From: Candidatus Latescibacterota bacterium
GTDB taxonomy: Bacteria > Latescibacterota > UBA2968 > UBA8231
Reading direction: 5' to 3'
NCBI GenBank assembly: GCA_022819745.1
Contig: JAJEGS010000035.1
Coordinates: forward strand, 268,925 to 332,924
Length of the DNA: 64,000 nt
Shown here piece after piece: positions 8,332-16,823 of the stretch (position 1 is its first letter; each line of letters begins with the position of its first letter). A program made the translations under genes and the position numbers. The notes below the pieces were generated by a model that was not told the DNA's origin, did no database searches, and saw nothing but the letters and a program-made list of their open reading frames with translations.

Positions 8332-8661
8332 GTGAATACCGAACAGAAGGACGGCGTATTAATCGCCAAACCCGAAGGCCGCATTGATGGGGTCAATGCC
8401 CGCGACTTCCACGAAGCCTTAAGTGCGGCGATCGGCGATGACAACAACGCGGTGCTCGTCGATTTGGCGGCCATCAACTATATCAGCAGTGCGGGCCTGC
8501 GGACGTTTCTGCTGATTGCCAAAACGCTCCAGCAGCGCAGTGCCCAGTTCGCGCTGTGCTCGCTTTCGGAGCCGATACGGGAAATTTTCGAAATCAGCGG
8601 TTTTGACAAGATCATTGCGATCCACGCCTCCGAAGAGGAAGCACTCGCCGCACTGTCGTAA
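8332..8661 (+). CDS. STAS-domain anti-sigma-factor antagonist (SpoIIAA/RsbV type)
   Basis: A 109-residue single STAS domain starting at GTG (8332) with CAGGAGAT 5-8 nt upstream. In partner-switching pathways the unphosphorylated STAS protein binds an RsbW-type kinase and releases a sigma factor or other target. YISSAGLR aligns with the phosphorylation loop of SpoIIAA, with S53 at the position of the phosphorylated serine. The C-terminal FEISGFDKIIAIHASEEEALAAL is family-typical. It lies 45 nt after amtB on the same strand. Its TAA (8659-8661) abuts the stop of the converging histidine kinase (8662-8664) with no base between. The RsbW-like kinase and PP2C phosphatase that could act on it are encoded in the converging operon. 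Confidence 0.92.
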   Translation: MNTEQKDGVLIAKPEGRIDGVNARDFHEALSAAIGDDNNAVLVDLAAINYISSAGLRTFLLIAKTLQQRSAQFALCSLSEPIREIFEISGFDKIIAIHASEEEALAALS

Positions 8662-10908
8662 TTAAACTGAAGAGGGGGGCGACGTCTCGTCTGGATTGGC
8701 TTCGGCTGATTGTAGGGCTGACGGTCGCACCGCAGGCAGCTCGACGGTCATCTCGGTAAATTCGCCAGGCGCGGAGTGGACCTTGATGGCACCCCCGTGT
8801 TCGCGCACGATGTCGTTGGACAGCGCGAGCCCGAGCCCGGTTCCCTGATCAGTCGACTTCGTCGTAAAGAATGGATTGAAGATCTTATCGACAACATCCG
8901 CAGGGATCCCGTTTCCATTGTCGCGGATGCGGATTTCGACTTGATCGGGCGTTCGCTGGGAGCTGATCCAGAGTGTGGGAACGTAGTCAGCTGCCGTCTC
9001 TGGAGCGTGCCGCTTCTCGTTGGTGGCGTAGCAGGCATTGCTCACCATGTTTAGAAAGACGCGAGCCAAATCCTGCGGGACCACCTCTAACTCTCCCACC
9101 TCCTCGTCTAAATCCTCCTTGATGTCGAGCTGAAAATCCGCATTAGTCGCTCGGGCGCTGTGGAAAGCGAGACGGGCGTGTTCTTCGAGCAGGTCGTTGA
9201 TATCCGCGGCCCGCGCCTCGCCGGACCCGCGACCCATCTGCAGCATGTCGCGGACAATGCGGTTGGCGCGATCGCCGTGGTGGCGGATGCGCCCGAGATT
9301 GTCGGTCAAGTCGCCCCTGATCTCGTTGAGTAGCCCGCGTTGCTCTTCATTTATTTGTATGCCTTCTTCCTCTAGTACCTCTTGCAATTCCTCCAACAGT
9401 TCTTCCGAGACTTCCGCGAAGTTCTTGACGAAGTTCAAGGGATTCTGGATTTCGTGCGCCACGCCCGCGGTGAGTTCGCCCAGTGCAGCCAGTTTTTCGC
9501 GCATGACGATCTGATCCTGCGCCTGCTGCAGGTCGGCAAGCACCGTTTCGAGCGTGGCATTTTTCTCTTCTAAATCCGCGGCCAGCTTTTCCACCAAGTT
9601 GAGCCGCTGGGCCTCCAACGAGTTGTGGCGGAAAATTTCGAGGGCCGCGGCCATGTCGGCAACTTCGTCGCGCCCGGGCATCTCGATCTTCGCCTCTAGA
9701 TCGCCTTCTGCCATTCGGCGCATTCGGTTCGACAAAAATTCGAGGCGACGCAACAGCACCCGACCCACTAACAGCCAAGCGATCAGGATCGCTCCGATGA
9801 TGCCGATGGCGTTAATAGCGAGCAGGAGCTTGCGACCGGTGAAGATGGCTTGGGTGGAGGTTTGCGTGGCCTCCTGCGCGCTCCCGCGGGCCGTATTCAC
9901 TAGGCCTTCGACCTCGGCTACTAGTTCAATGGACAAATCGCGATTGCGATCGAGCAGTGTTCGTTGCTGTTCGACAATCTGGAGTTCCAAGGCGCGTAGA
10001 GCAAAGATCTTCTCGTCCCCGCGGCCCAAGTCGAACAGGCGGTCAAAGGTCGGGGCTAGCTCGCTGTGCAAGTAGGCGTACTCGATGCGGAAGCCAACTT
10101 TGGGCAGCTGGCGGTCAAGCGTGCCGTGCAAGGGGCCTGCGCCGAGCGCGGCGAGTTTCCGCTCGATGCCGCCGACTGTGGAGTCGAAGCGCTCCTGTAA
10201 AGGCTCTAGCAGACGCGCGTCCGACAAGTTGAAGGCACTGGCCAGCAGCCGCGTGGCCGTAGTGGTTCCTTCCTGCAACTCGGTTAGATCGCGATAGAGA
10301 GAAAGTTCGGCCTCTGAAAGGTGCTGGGCGCGGGGTGCGGGCGGTTCGCCGAGGGTGCGGTAGCCGGTCATTGCGTAGAATAGTTGATCGTCGATAGCCG
10401 GAATCAAGATGACGATCAGTTTGTTTTGCAGTGCTTCTAGGTCGTTGTACAATGCGCGGCTGCGCGCGTTGAGTTCAAAGCGCTTGGACACCGAAGCCTC
10501 AATCGCGTTGATGTTGGCGATGAGAGTGTCGCCGTGGGCGCGAATCCGCGCGAAGCGTTCCTCGGCTGCGCCCTGCTGGGTCAGGGCCGCCAATTGCTTT
10601 TTAAAGTCAGCCCGCTCGGTGGCGACTTTAGCGGCGACCTCGGCAAAGACCATCGGCGTCTCGGCCGCCACCAAGCGCGGGGCTGCCGCGGCGAGGGTGC
10701 CGCTTTGCTGGGCGACCGCAAAAGCGGTGGCGATCTCTGGGACGGCCCGCTCGTTTACCTGCCTTTGGGCATCGCCGACTTGGTCGAAGGAAAACCAAGC
10801 CACCAAACTCGCGACCATGGTGAGGGCCACGGCCGTGCCGATGCCCATGTACAGATGAAAGGCGATGCGGTGACGAGCTGCGAGCAGGCGTTTTAGTAAG
10901 GAGATCAT
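8662..10908 (-). CDS. Membrane sensor histidine kinase with long extracytoplasmic helical domain
   Basis: A 748-residue protein. TM1 lies at about residues 18-40, a largely helical extracytoplasmic region at about 40-365, TM2 at about 367-390 (AINAIGIIGAILIAWLL), then a HAMP linker, a short coiled coil, and the kinase core. The phosphorylated histidine is H485 in AHEIQNPLNF. The ATP-binding domain shows NMVSNACYAT (N box), DNGNGIP (G1), FNPFFTTKST (F) and GTGLGLALS (G2). It would autophosphorylate and pass phosphate to a receiver, most simply the response regulator/phosphatase at the head of the same operon. The start overlaps the stop of the upstream ligand-binding-protein gene as ATGA. That protein is a plausible ligand-sensing partner, by inference. 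Confidence 0.92.
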   Translation of the reverse strand: MISLLKRLLAARHRIAFHLYMGIGTAVALTMVASLVAWFSFDQVGDAQRQVNERAVPEIATAFAVAQQSGTLAAAAPRLVAAETPMVFAEVAAKVATERADFKKQLAALTQQGAAEERFARIRAHGDTLIANINAIEASVSKRFELNARSRALYNDLEALQNKLIVILIPAIDDQLFYAMTGYRTLGEPPAPRAQHLSEAELSLYRDLTELQEGTTTATRLLASAFNLSDARLLEPLQERFDSTVGGIERKLAALGAGPLHGTLDRQLPKVGFRIEYAYLHSELAPTFDRLFDLGRGDEKIFALRALELQIVEQQRTLLDRNRDLSIELVAEVEGLVNTARGSAQEATQTSTQAIFTGRKLLLAINAIGIIGAILIAWLLVGRVLLRRLEFLSNRMRRMAEGDLEAKIEMPGRDEVADMAAALEIFRHNSLEAQRLNLVEKLAADLEEKNATLETVLADLQQAQDQIVMREKLAALGELTAGVAHEIQNPLNFVKNFAEVSEELLEELQEVLEEEGIQINEEQRGLLNEIRGDLTDNLGRIRHHGDRANRIVRDMLQMGRGSGEARAADINDLLEEHARLAFHSARATNADFQLDIKEDLDEEVGELEVVPQDLARVFLNMVSNACYATNEKRHAPETAADYVPTLWISSQRTPDQVEIRIRDNGNGIPADVVDKIFNPFFTTKSTDQGTGLGLALSNDIVREHGGAIKVHSAPGEFTEMTVELPAVRPSALQSAEANPDETSPPSSV

Positions 10909-12074
10909 GGCTTCGTCGCGCCCTTCAAGGAGCGGATGGGGCGATATTGGCCGTCGCTGTCGAGCACGGTGAGGAAGACCGCGTCCGAACCCTGATTATC
11001 GCTATCCCCATAGCGGAGCTCGAACCCCTCTAGGTCGATGACATCGGCGCGGCGCAAGTTGCCTAATAGGCAGGCGCGGCTGACTGCCCGGCCGCAGCCA
11101 GTGAGGGCGGCGATGGCCAAGCGGCCGGCTAGGTAGCCCTCGAACGAGACAAAGCTAGGCTCTGCTCTTGGGGCGTGGGCTGTGAGGGCACGGCGGTACG
11201 AGCCGACGATGGCTGGCTCGGTGGCCGTTGGGAAGGGCACGACCTGCGAGACTAAAACTCCAGTGCCAGTGGGGCCGAGTTCCCGCGCTAGTGCTTTACT
11301 GCCCACAAATGAGATGGTGGCAAAGATCGGGGTAAAATTTGTCTCATGCGCCCAAGCGATTAGGCTTGCGACCGGCTGGTAGGTCCCGACCAAAATCACG
11401 GCTTGGGGCTGGCCGCTGCGCAGGTCGAGCAGAGCGGTTTTTACCGCCTCGGTGTTGCGCGGATACACGCCGACCGCTACGAGCGATAGCTCGCGGCGCA
11501 CTAGGGCGCCGCGCACCCCGCGAAATCCCTCCCGACCGAAGGAGTCGTCTTGGTACATTATGGCAATGCGTTTAATGCCCAAATCGTCGGTCAGTCGGGC
11601 GACGATTTCCTCGGTTTCCTGATAGTAGGAGGCGCGCATGTTGACCACGCCGCGCCACTTGGGGTCGCGGAGAAAGCTACTGCCCGTGAAGGGTGCGATG
11701 TAGGGGACGCCAGCGTCCTCGGCAATGGGAACGGCTGCGCGCGAGGTTGGGGTGCCGACGGCACCGATCAGCGCGAAAACCCGCTCGCCTTCGATTAGCT
11801 GGCGAGTGTTGTCGATGGCGGCTTCCGGCTCGTACCCATCGTCGAGCGACACCAATTCGAGCCGGCGGCCGTGGACCCCGCCCTGCTCATTCACCTGGCG
11901 GAAGGCCGCCTGCATCCCGAGCCGCATGTTCCGGCCCAACTCCTGGGCTGGCCCGCTAAAGGCGGCGGATTGGCCGAAGAGGATACTCCGGTCAGAGACG
12001 CCGGGCTGTTCCTCGCCAAGCACAGTACTCGCCACTAGCAGCGCGGCTGCGCATCGGGCAAGTGCGTTGCTCAA
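10905..12074 (-). CDS. Periplasmic ligand-binding protein, branched-chain amino acid (LivJ) type
   Basis: A 389-residue protein with a short Sec signal peptide (about residues 1-20, ending STVLG) and a type I periplasmic-binding fold. ILFGQSAAFSGPAQELG is typical of the Leu/Ile/Val-binding group, and VFALIGAVGTPTSRA and IAIMYQDDSFGREG follow. No permease or ATPase gene accompanies it. It sits inside a signalling operon, overlapping the RsbW-like gene (4 nt, TTGA) and the histidine kinase gene (4 nt, ATGA). It therefore probably presents an amino acid or similar solute to the kinase rather than to a transporter. The start is TTG at 12074, with GGAGGG 5 nt upstream; no ATG fits the signal peptide. 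Confidence 0.88.
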   Translation of the reverse strand: MSNALARCAAALLVASTVLGEEQPGVSDRSILFGQSAAFSGPAQELGRNMRLGMQAAFRQVNEQGGVHGRRLELVSLDDGYEPEAAIDNTRQLIEGERVFALIGAVGTPTSRAAVPIAEDAGVPYIAPFTGSSFLRDPKWRGVVNMRASYYQETEEIVARLTDDLGIKRIAIMYQDDSFGREGFRGVRGALVRRELSLVAVGVYPRNTEAVKTALLDLRSGQPQAVILVGTYQPVASLIAWAHETNFTPIFATISFVGSKALARELGPTGTGVLVSQVVPFPTATEPAIVGSYRRALTAHAPRAEPSFVSFEGYLAGRLAIAALTGCGRAVSRACLLGNLRRADVIDLEGFELRYGDSDNQGSDAVFLTVLDSDGQYRPIRSLKGATKP

Positions 12075-12493
12075 CTATCCCTCCGCTTGACCAAGGTCAG
12101 GCAGTTCTTGTCTTGCTGTCGCTGGTAGTGGACCTCGTCCATCATGGTGCGCACAAGGTGGATGCCCAGCCCGCCCACGGTGCGGTCTTCAACCTCGGCG
12201 TTCAAGTCTGGCTCTGGAGCGTCGACGAGCGGATTGAAGGCGTGGCCGTCGTCCTCGATCTCGATTGTAATCGCCTCGTCCTCTGAGGAGATGACGATCT
12301 TGATCTCGTGGTTTTGATCGTCGTCGTGTCCGTAGTTGACGATGTTGACCCCCAATTCCTCGACGGCCAGCCCGATCTGAAAGGTGACGTCAGGAGACCA
12401 GTTTTCTTTCTCTGCTAGCTCCTCAATAGCGGCGTTGACCTTGTGCAGTTCGTCTAGTTCAGTCGCTATGAGCAGCGATCTTTGAGCGCTCAT
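12071..12493 (-). CDS. RsbW/SpoIIAB-like serine kinase (anti-sigma factor type ATP-binding protein)
   Basis: A 140-residue HATPase_c protein of the anti-sigma-factor kinase family. The N box is in LAVEELGVNIVNYGH, EIEDDGHAFNP is the G1-like ATP-binding segment, and GGLGIHLVRTMMDEV is the lid/G2 segment. Such proteins bind and inhibit a sigma factor or another target and phosphorylate a STAS antagonist. Its start overlaps the stop of the response regulator/phosphatase gene by 4 nt (ATGA), so translation is coupled. The likely partner is the STAS protein at 8332-8661. No sigma factor gene is encoded nearby, so the final target is unknown. Confidence 0.9.
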   Translation of the reverse strand: MSAQRSLLIATELDELHKVNAAIEELAEKENWSPDVTFQIGLAVEELGVNIVNYGHDDDQNHEIKIVISSEDEAITIEIEDDGHAFNPLVDAPEPDLNAEVEDRTVGGLGIHLVRTMMDEVHYQRQQDKNCLTLVKRRDS

Positions 12494-13659
12494 TGGTCTG
12501 TCTCACTGCGGCGAAGCGTCAGGCAGGTGACGTCGTCAAATTGAGGGGCATCGCCGGCAAAGGCTTCGACCGCCGCAAAAACCGCCTCGTTGGTAGCGCG
12601 GGCGTCCATCGGTGTCCCGTTGGTGAAAATCTCGCACAGGCGCTCTAGCTCGAACTGGTCGCCTTGGTCGTTTTCGGCCTCGGTGACGCCATCGGTGTAC
12701 AAGACGACGCGGTCGCCGGGTTGCAGGAATATCGAGCTTTCCTCGTAGGCGAAATCTGGTACCACGCCGAGCGCTACTCCGCCGGTCGGCGGAATCACGG
12801 TCGAGCTGCCATCGGCGTGGACTACCAGCGGCGTATTGTGCCCGCCATTGGCATAGGCCAACTCGCCGCTTACTGGATCGAAAGTCGCGTAAAAGACGGT
12901 TACGAACATGGCGGCGTCGTTTTCTTCTTGCAGCAGTTGATTTACTTCGCTCAACACCTTGCCCGGCGAATCGAGGCCAATGGCCGAGCCCTTCAGCAGG
13001 GTGCGACTCGACATCATAAACAGGGCCGCAGGTACGCCCTTGTCCGAGACATCGGCGACGACGAGGCCGATGCGGCCGTCTTCGAGGGACAAGACGTCGA
13101 AGAAGTCGCCGCCGACGTCGCGCGCGGGCTTCATGCTGCCGAAGATCTCAAAGCCCGACCCGGTGGGAAAACTAGTGGGCAAGATGGACTGCTGCATCTT
13201 GTTGGCCACGCTGAGTTCGTTTTGCAGGGCGACCAGCTTGTCGCGCGACTCCAGCGCCTCGCGCCACAGCTCTAGATGGTGCAAGGTGCGCTGGATGGTC
13301 ACCTTCATGTCCTCGAAGTCGATGGGCTTGGTGATGAAGTCAAACGCGCCCCGGTTCATGGCCGTGCGGATGTTCTTCATGTCGCCGTATGCCGAGACGA
13401 TGACCGAGCGGATATTGGGATCCACCTTGGGGATCTGCTCTAGCAAGGTGAGCCCGTCCATCCGGGGCATGTTGATATCCGAGAGCACCATGTCGATGTC
13501 TTGCTCTTCGCTTAGCACCTCTAGGGCTTCGACGCCGTTTTGGGCGAACATAAAGCTGTACTGGCCCGAGCGAATTTCGCGGCGCATGCGCTGCCGCACT
13601 AGGTGCTCTAAATCTGGCTCGTCGTCGACGACGAGGATCTTGGGTCGTAGTATTGCCAT
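12490..13659 (-). CDS. Response regulator with PP2C (SpoIIE/RsbU) serine phosphatase output domain
   Basis: A 389-residue two-domain protein. Residues about 1-125 form a receiver: acidic pair D12-D13, phosphoacceptor D61 (LSDINMPRMDG), and the conserved lysine in FITKPIDF. A coiled-coil linker (about 130-165, ending NKMQQSILP) leads into a PP2C-type phosphatase with DVGGDFFDV, VADVSDKGVPAALFM, GGHNTPLV, LYTDGVTEA and FDDVTCL, the last two including metal-binding aspartates. It should dephosphorylate a phospho-STAS antagonist when its receiver is phosphorylated. It is the first gene of the operon that continues with the RsbW-like kinase, ligand-binding protein and histidine kinase, each overlapping the next by 4 nt. 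The upstream leader has GGGGAAAGAG before the ATG. Confidence 0.95.
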   Translation of the reverse strand: MAILRPKILVVDDEPDLEHLVRQRMRREIRSGQYSFMFAQNGVEALEVLSEEQDIDMVLSDINMPRMDGLTLLEQIPKVDPNIRSVIVSAYGDMKNIRTAMNRGAFDFITKPIDFEDMKVTIQRTLHHLELWREALESRDKLVALQNELSVANKMQQSILPTSFPTGSGFEIFGSMKPARDVGGDFFDVLSLEDGRIGLVVADVSDKGVPAALFMMSSRTLLKGSAIGLDSPGKVLSEVNQLLQEENDAAMFVTVFYATFDPVSGELAYANGGHNTPLVVHADGSSTVIPPTGGVALGVVPDFAYEESSIFLQPGDRVVLYTDGVTEAENDQGDQFELERLCEIFTNGTPMDARATNEAVFAAVEAFAGDAPQFDDVTCLTLRRSETDQ

Positions 13660-13705
13660 TTCTCTTTCCCCAAGTTTGGGTTAGCCTAACGCGGCTGTCA
13701 AACGA

Positions 13706-14833
13706 TTAATTGCCCGGCTCCACCACTACCTTCATGGCTTCTTCGCCGCCGGTAATGTCGAGGCCCTCGCGGATGTCGGACAGCGGTAGCCGATGCGTGA
13801 TAAAGCGATCCAAGGGCGCGACTGTGCTACGCAAGAAAGATAGCGCGGTCTTGAACTGCATGGAAGGATACGCCCACATGCCGCGGATGTCCAAATCTTT
13901 AAAACAGACGATGTGCGGGTGGATTTCCACGGCCCCCGGATCAGTGAAATGCCCCACCTCCACGACGATGCCGCCCCGGCGCACCAAGTCGAGCGATTCC
14001 TTGAAGGCCACGGGCGCGCCGGCTGTTTCAATGACGATGTCGGCTCCCACGCCTGCGGTCATGTCTTGGAGGGCTAGCTGCCGTTGCTCAGGGCCACCTT
14101 CTCCCATCGCGAGTACTTTATGAGCGCCCATGGCGCGGGCGAGTTCCAACCGGGCCGCACTTAGGTCGCCCGCGATAATCAGGTCGGTGCCGATGTGGCT
14201 CAGCACCGCCACCACGAGTTGGCCGATGGGACCGGCTCCGAGGACCAGCACGGATTTGTCGAGGCCCAATCCTTCACCGATGTGCGGGATGCCCGGACCC
14301 AAGGCGCGCTCTACGGCGCGGGTGGCCACGGCTGCTGGCTCGGTGAGCACAGCCCGTTCCGAGGGCAGGTCGTCGGGGATCTTGAAGAGCCACGAATGGC
14401 CCGTCAAATGCAGATATTCGGCAAAGCCACCGCGCGGCATGGGCGCTATATCGGCGGACACAAATCCGTACACAAAGCGGTTGGAACACAGGGTGGGCCG
14501 CTGAGGCATGTGCAGGCAGTAGTAGCACCGCCCGCAGGCCCGCGACGAGGGCGTCGTCGTCACGCGGTCGCCCACTGCGACTGGGCCGCCCACTATGGCT
14601 AGGCTATCGGCTGCGGCTGGACCCATCTCCTCGACGATGCCCACTAATTCGTGACCGGGTATCACGGGAAACGGCAGGGCCATGTGGCCGGCGAACATGT
14701 GCTTGTCGCTGCCGCAGATGCCCGTGCGCTCGATTTTCAATAGGACTTCGTCGTCGCCGATTTGGGGTTTGGGATACGAACGCACGGCGATCTGGCCTGG
14801 GCCGGTCATAATCGCTGCCTGTATCTGACTCAT
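13706..14833 (-). CDS. Zinc-dependent alcohol dehydrogenase (medium-chain, two-zinc type)
   Basis: A 375-residue medium-chain dehydrogenase. The catalytic zinc cysteine is in GICGSD and the histidine pair is in IPGHELVG. The structural-zinc lobe is present as four cysteines in CGRCYYC and PTLC. The Rossmann domain has VLGAGPIGQL. It resembles the sorbitol/threonine/galactitol dehydrogenase group, but the exact substrate is not readable. The start ATG at 14833 has AGGAG 11 nt upstream. It lies 23 nt downstream of a TIM-barrel isomerase gene, suggesting an operon that oxidises and isomerises a polyol or sugar. Confidence 0.9.
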   Translation of the reverse strand: MSQIQAAIMTGPGQIAVRSYPKPQIGDDEVLLKIERTGICGSDKHMFAGHMALPFPVIPGHELVGIVEEMGPAAADSLAIVGGPVAVGDRVTTTPSSRACGRCYYCLHMPQRPTLCSNRFVYGFVSADIAPMPRGGFAEYLHLTGHSWLFKIPDDLPSERAVLTEPAAVATRAVERALGPGIPHIGEGLGLDKSVLVLGAGPIGQLVVAVLSHIGTDLIIAGDLSAARLELARAMGAHKVLAMGEGGPEQRQLALQDMTAGVGADIVIETAGAPVAFKESLDLVRRGGIVVEVGHFTDPGAVEIHPHIVCFKDLDIRGMWAYPSMQFKTALSFLRSTVAPLDRFITHRLPLSDIREGLDITGGEEAMKVVVEPGN

Positions 14834-14856
14834 GCTTTTGTTCTCCTATACCATGT

Positions 14857-15612
14857 CTAATAGCCAATGCTGCGCATGTACTGGCGGTTGATTTGCATCT
14901 TTTCGGTTTCGGGCCGCGCGGCTGCTCCGGGGCAGACTGTGATCCAGCCGGTGTATCCGGCTTCCCGCAGCACCGCCATAAATGCCGGGTAGTCGCACAT
15001 GGGACCTTCGCCCAGTTCCACGGTCTGTCCGTCTTTGAAATCATGCAGATGCACGTACGCGATCCGCGCGGCGAAGTCGCGCACGGCTTGGACTGGGTCG
15101 TAGCCCCAATGCACGGCGTGGGACATGTCCATACAGAGGCGGCACGCGTCTAGGCGACTCATGAAGCGCTTCCATTCTGTGGCACTGTCGACGAGGTGAT
15201 TGATATGCGGATGAAACGTAACCACAACGCCTAAGTCCGCGCCGTACGCGGCCAGATCCTCGTACGCAGCCGCCATCTGGTCCAATTCCGCGTCCGTACC
15301 GTTCCGACCGTCTCGCCCCGGCCCTTTGGTCATAAAGGTCTCGACCCCGAGCTCGGCGGCAAACTCGATGCGCCGCTTGTTGATCTGTTGGCTCGGCCCG
15401 TCGAGGTCCAGCGCGACATTTGGCCCGCATACGGCGGCCACTTCCACGCCAGATGCTTCGCAGAGCCGCCGCACGCGCTGGGGCGTGCCCAACCAGTCGA
15501 GCGGTTGCCGCGCCTCCCAGCCATCCCAGCCAAACGTTCGCAGAGCTTCTAGCTCTTGCGCTAGATCGGGTGCCCGCCAGAATAGGCCGCTATACGCCAA
15601 TTTGTAGCTCAT
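14857..15612 (-). CDS. Sugar phosphate isomerase/epimerase (AP-endonuclease family 2, IolE/IolI-like TIM barrel)
   Basis: A 251-residue xylose-isomerase-like TIM barrel. Metal-site and barrel features include VTFHPHINHLVDS, CRLCMDMSHAVHWG and AYVHLHDFKDG. The terminal segment GWITVCPGAA...MRSIGY aligns with the family's usual C-terminus, but C-P-G stands where acidic residues are common. Members isomerise or epimerise ketoses or inosose-type intermediates. The ATG at 15612 (MSYKLAYSG) is preferred to an upstream in-frame start because it matches the family N-terminus; its ribosome site is weak. It is followed after 23 nt by the zinc dehydrogenase. A near-exact 25-bp block of this gene (14925-14949) recurs in the gap at 18598-18622. 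Confidence 0.85.
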   Translation of the reverse strand: MSYKLAYSGLFWRAPDLAQELEALRTFGWDGWEARQPLDWLGTPQRVRRLCEASGVEVAAVCGPNVALDLDGPSQQINKRRIEFAAELGVETFMTKGPGRDGRNGTDAELDQMAAAYEDLAAYGADLGVVVTFHPHINHLVDSATEWKRFMSRLDACRLCMDMSHAVHWGYDPVQAVRDFAARIAYVHLHDFKDGQTVELGEGPMCDYPAFMAVLREAGYTGWITVCPGAAARPETEKMQINRQYMRSIGY

Positions 15613-15688
15613 TTTCCCAAGCCTAAAAATTCCAAATTTACCCAACTGTCGAAGCTGGGGCAATGGCCTACCGCCGTTGTGAATAGAG

Positions 15689-15708
15689 ATGTAAGTGAGA
15701 TGTTACAT
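15689..15708. promoter_or_regulatory. Inverted repeat ATGTAA-N8-TTACAT upstream of the isomerase gene
   Basis: A 6-bp perfect inverted repeat with an 8-bp spacer lies about 80 bp upstream of the isomerase start in an AT-rich gap. The size and symmetry suit a dimeric regulator such as a GntR- or LacI-type protein. No regulator gene is adjacent, so this is a structural observation only. Confidence 0.3.
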
Positions 15709-15729
15709 GAGGCGTCATATAAATGAAAT

Positions 15730-15755
15730 GCGCGAAATTAAAAGCAGTTTCGCGC
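15730..15755 (-). terminator. Hairpin downstream of the zinc-free dehydrogenase gene, possible terminator
   Basis: An 8-bp perfect inverted repeat (GCGCGAAA / TTTCGCGC, 10-nt loop) lies about 60 bp after the stop of the dehydrogenase gene at 15817. On the minus strand it is followed by a T-rich stretch (ATTTCATTTATA), but not by a clean T run, so intrinsic termination is only a moderate inference. Confidence 0.4.
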
Positions 15756-15816
15756 CTTTGATTACGTCTCTGCAAAGATATGTAGATCTCGCGGGATAAG
15801 ATCGCGGTTCTCGGAA

Positions 15817-16809
15817 TCACGCCCATTCAAATACCACGCCCAGCTCCTCTTGTGGATTGTCGGCGAGCATATCGTAGGTGGGTTGGCAATCGGCGGGATT
15901 GGCGACGTGGGTGATTAGATCTTCGATGGGTAGCTTGCCGGCGGCCATCAAGCGCAAGACTAGATCGCGGTCTCTGCTTTTGTTCCAAGGATAATAGATG
16001 TGGTCATCGTCCGGGGTTTTGGGCTGATGCGCGCCGAGAATGGCGATTTCGCGCTGGTGAACTTCGGGTAGAAAGCTCACTTCGACGGTGCCGCGCGGAG
16101 AGCCCAACGCGACTAAGCGACCCCCTAGCCGCGGCAGGGTCAGGGCCATGGGATAGACGGCGGGGATGCCGGTTGCTTCGATGACCAGATCGACGCCATC
16201 GCCCACGCAATGCTGGCGCACGGCTGCGGCGACATCATTAGTGGTAGTGGGATTGATACAGACATCCGCGCCTCGGTCTTCGGCTTTGCCCAAGCGGAAA
16301 TCGTCCAGATCGATTGCAACGACCGGGAGGGCACCGGCCAACCGCGCAAAGGTCGCGGCCAATTGGCCCACAATGCCCATGCCGGTGATGGCAACAGCCT
16401 CGCCCAATTCGGGGCGGCCAACCCGATGCCCGTGCAGGGCAATGGCACCCATGACCATAAATGCTGCGGATTTGGGCGGGACACCGGCGGGTGCTTTGCG
16501 GAAATTATCGGTCAGGACCGCGTGGCTGGCGTGGTTGCCTTGGCCAGCAATGCGGTCGCCGGGTTGCATCCCCCGCACATCTTTGCCGACCTCAAGCACC
16601 ACGCCCGTGTTGCAATAGCCGGTGGAGCGCGGAAATGTTTTCGCACTCGCCGGTTCGCCGCCGTGTGCGTAGCCGTAGATTTCCGTGCCGACGCTTACGG
16701 CGGTGTAGTCGTTTTGCACCAAAATGCCGTGGTCGGGCACGCGCGGCAGTTCAAATTCCGCCAGTTCGATCCGCCGGATGTCTGTGCAAATTAGTCGTTG
16801 TGCTTTCAC
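15817..16809 (-). CDS. Medium-chain dehydrogenase/reductase lacking the zinc cysteine motif
   Basis: A 330-residue MDR-superfamily protein starting at GTG (16809). The N-terminal GroES-like domain reads NDYTAVSVGTEIYGY where zinc enzymes have the C-G-S-D cysteine. Neither catalytic nor structural zinc ligands are evident. The Rossmann part is clear (ITGMGIVGQLAATFA, then VVAIDLDDFRLGKA). Similar zinc-free members reduce or oxidise varied small substrates. The gene begins 14 nt after the PLP decarboxylase on the same strand and is probably co-transcribed with it. Function beyond NAD(P)-dependent oxidoreductase is not assigned. Confidence 0.85.
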   Translation of the reverse strand: MKAQRLICTDIRRIELAEFELPRVPDHGILVQNDYTAVSVGTEIYGYAHGGEPASAKTFPRSTGYCNTGVVLEVGKDVRGMQPGDRIAGQGNHASHAVLTDNFRKAPAGVPPKSAAFMVMGAIALHGHRVGRPELGEAVAITGMGIVGQLAATFARLAGALPVVAIDLDDFRLGKAEDRGADVCINPTTTNDVAAAVRQHCVGDGVDLVIEATGIPAVYPMALTLPRLGGRLVALGSPRGTVEVSFLPEVHQREIAILGAHQPKTPDDDHIYYPWNKSRDRDLVLRLMAAGKLPIEDLITHVANPADCQPTYDMLADNPQEELGVVFEWA

Positions 16810-16823
16810 GGTCGTCTCGATCC

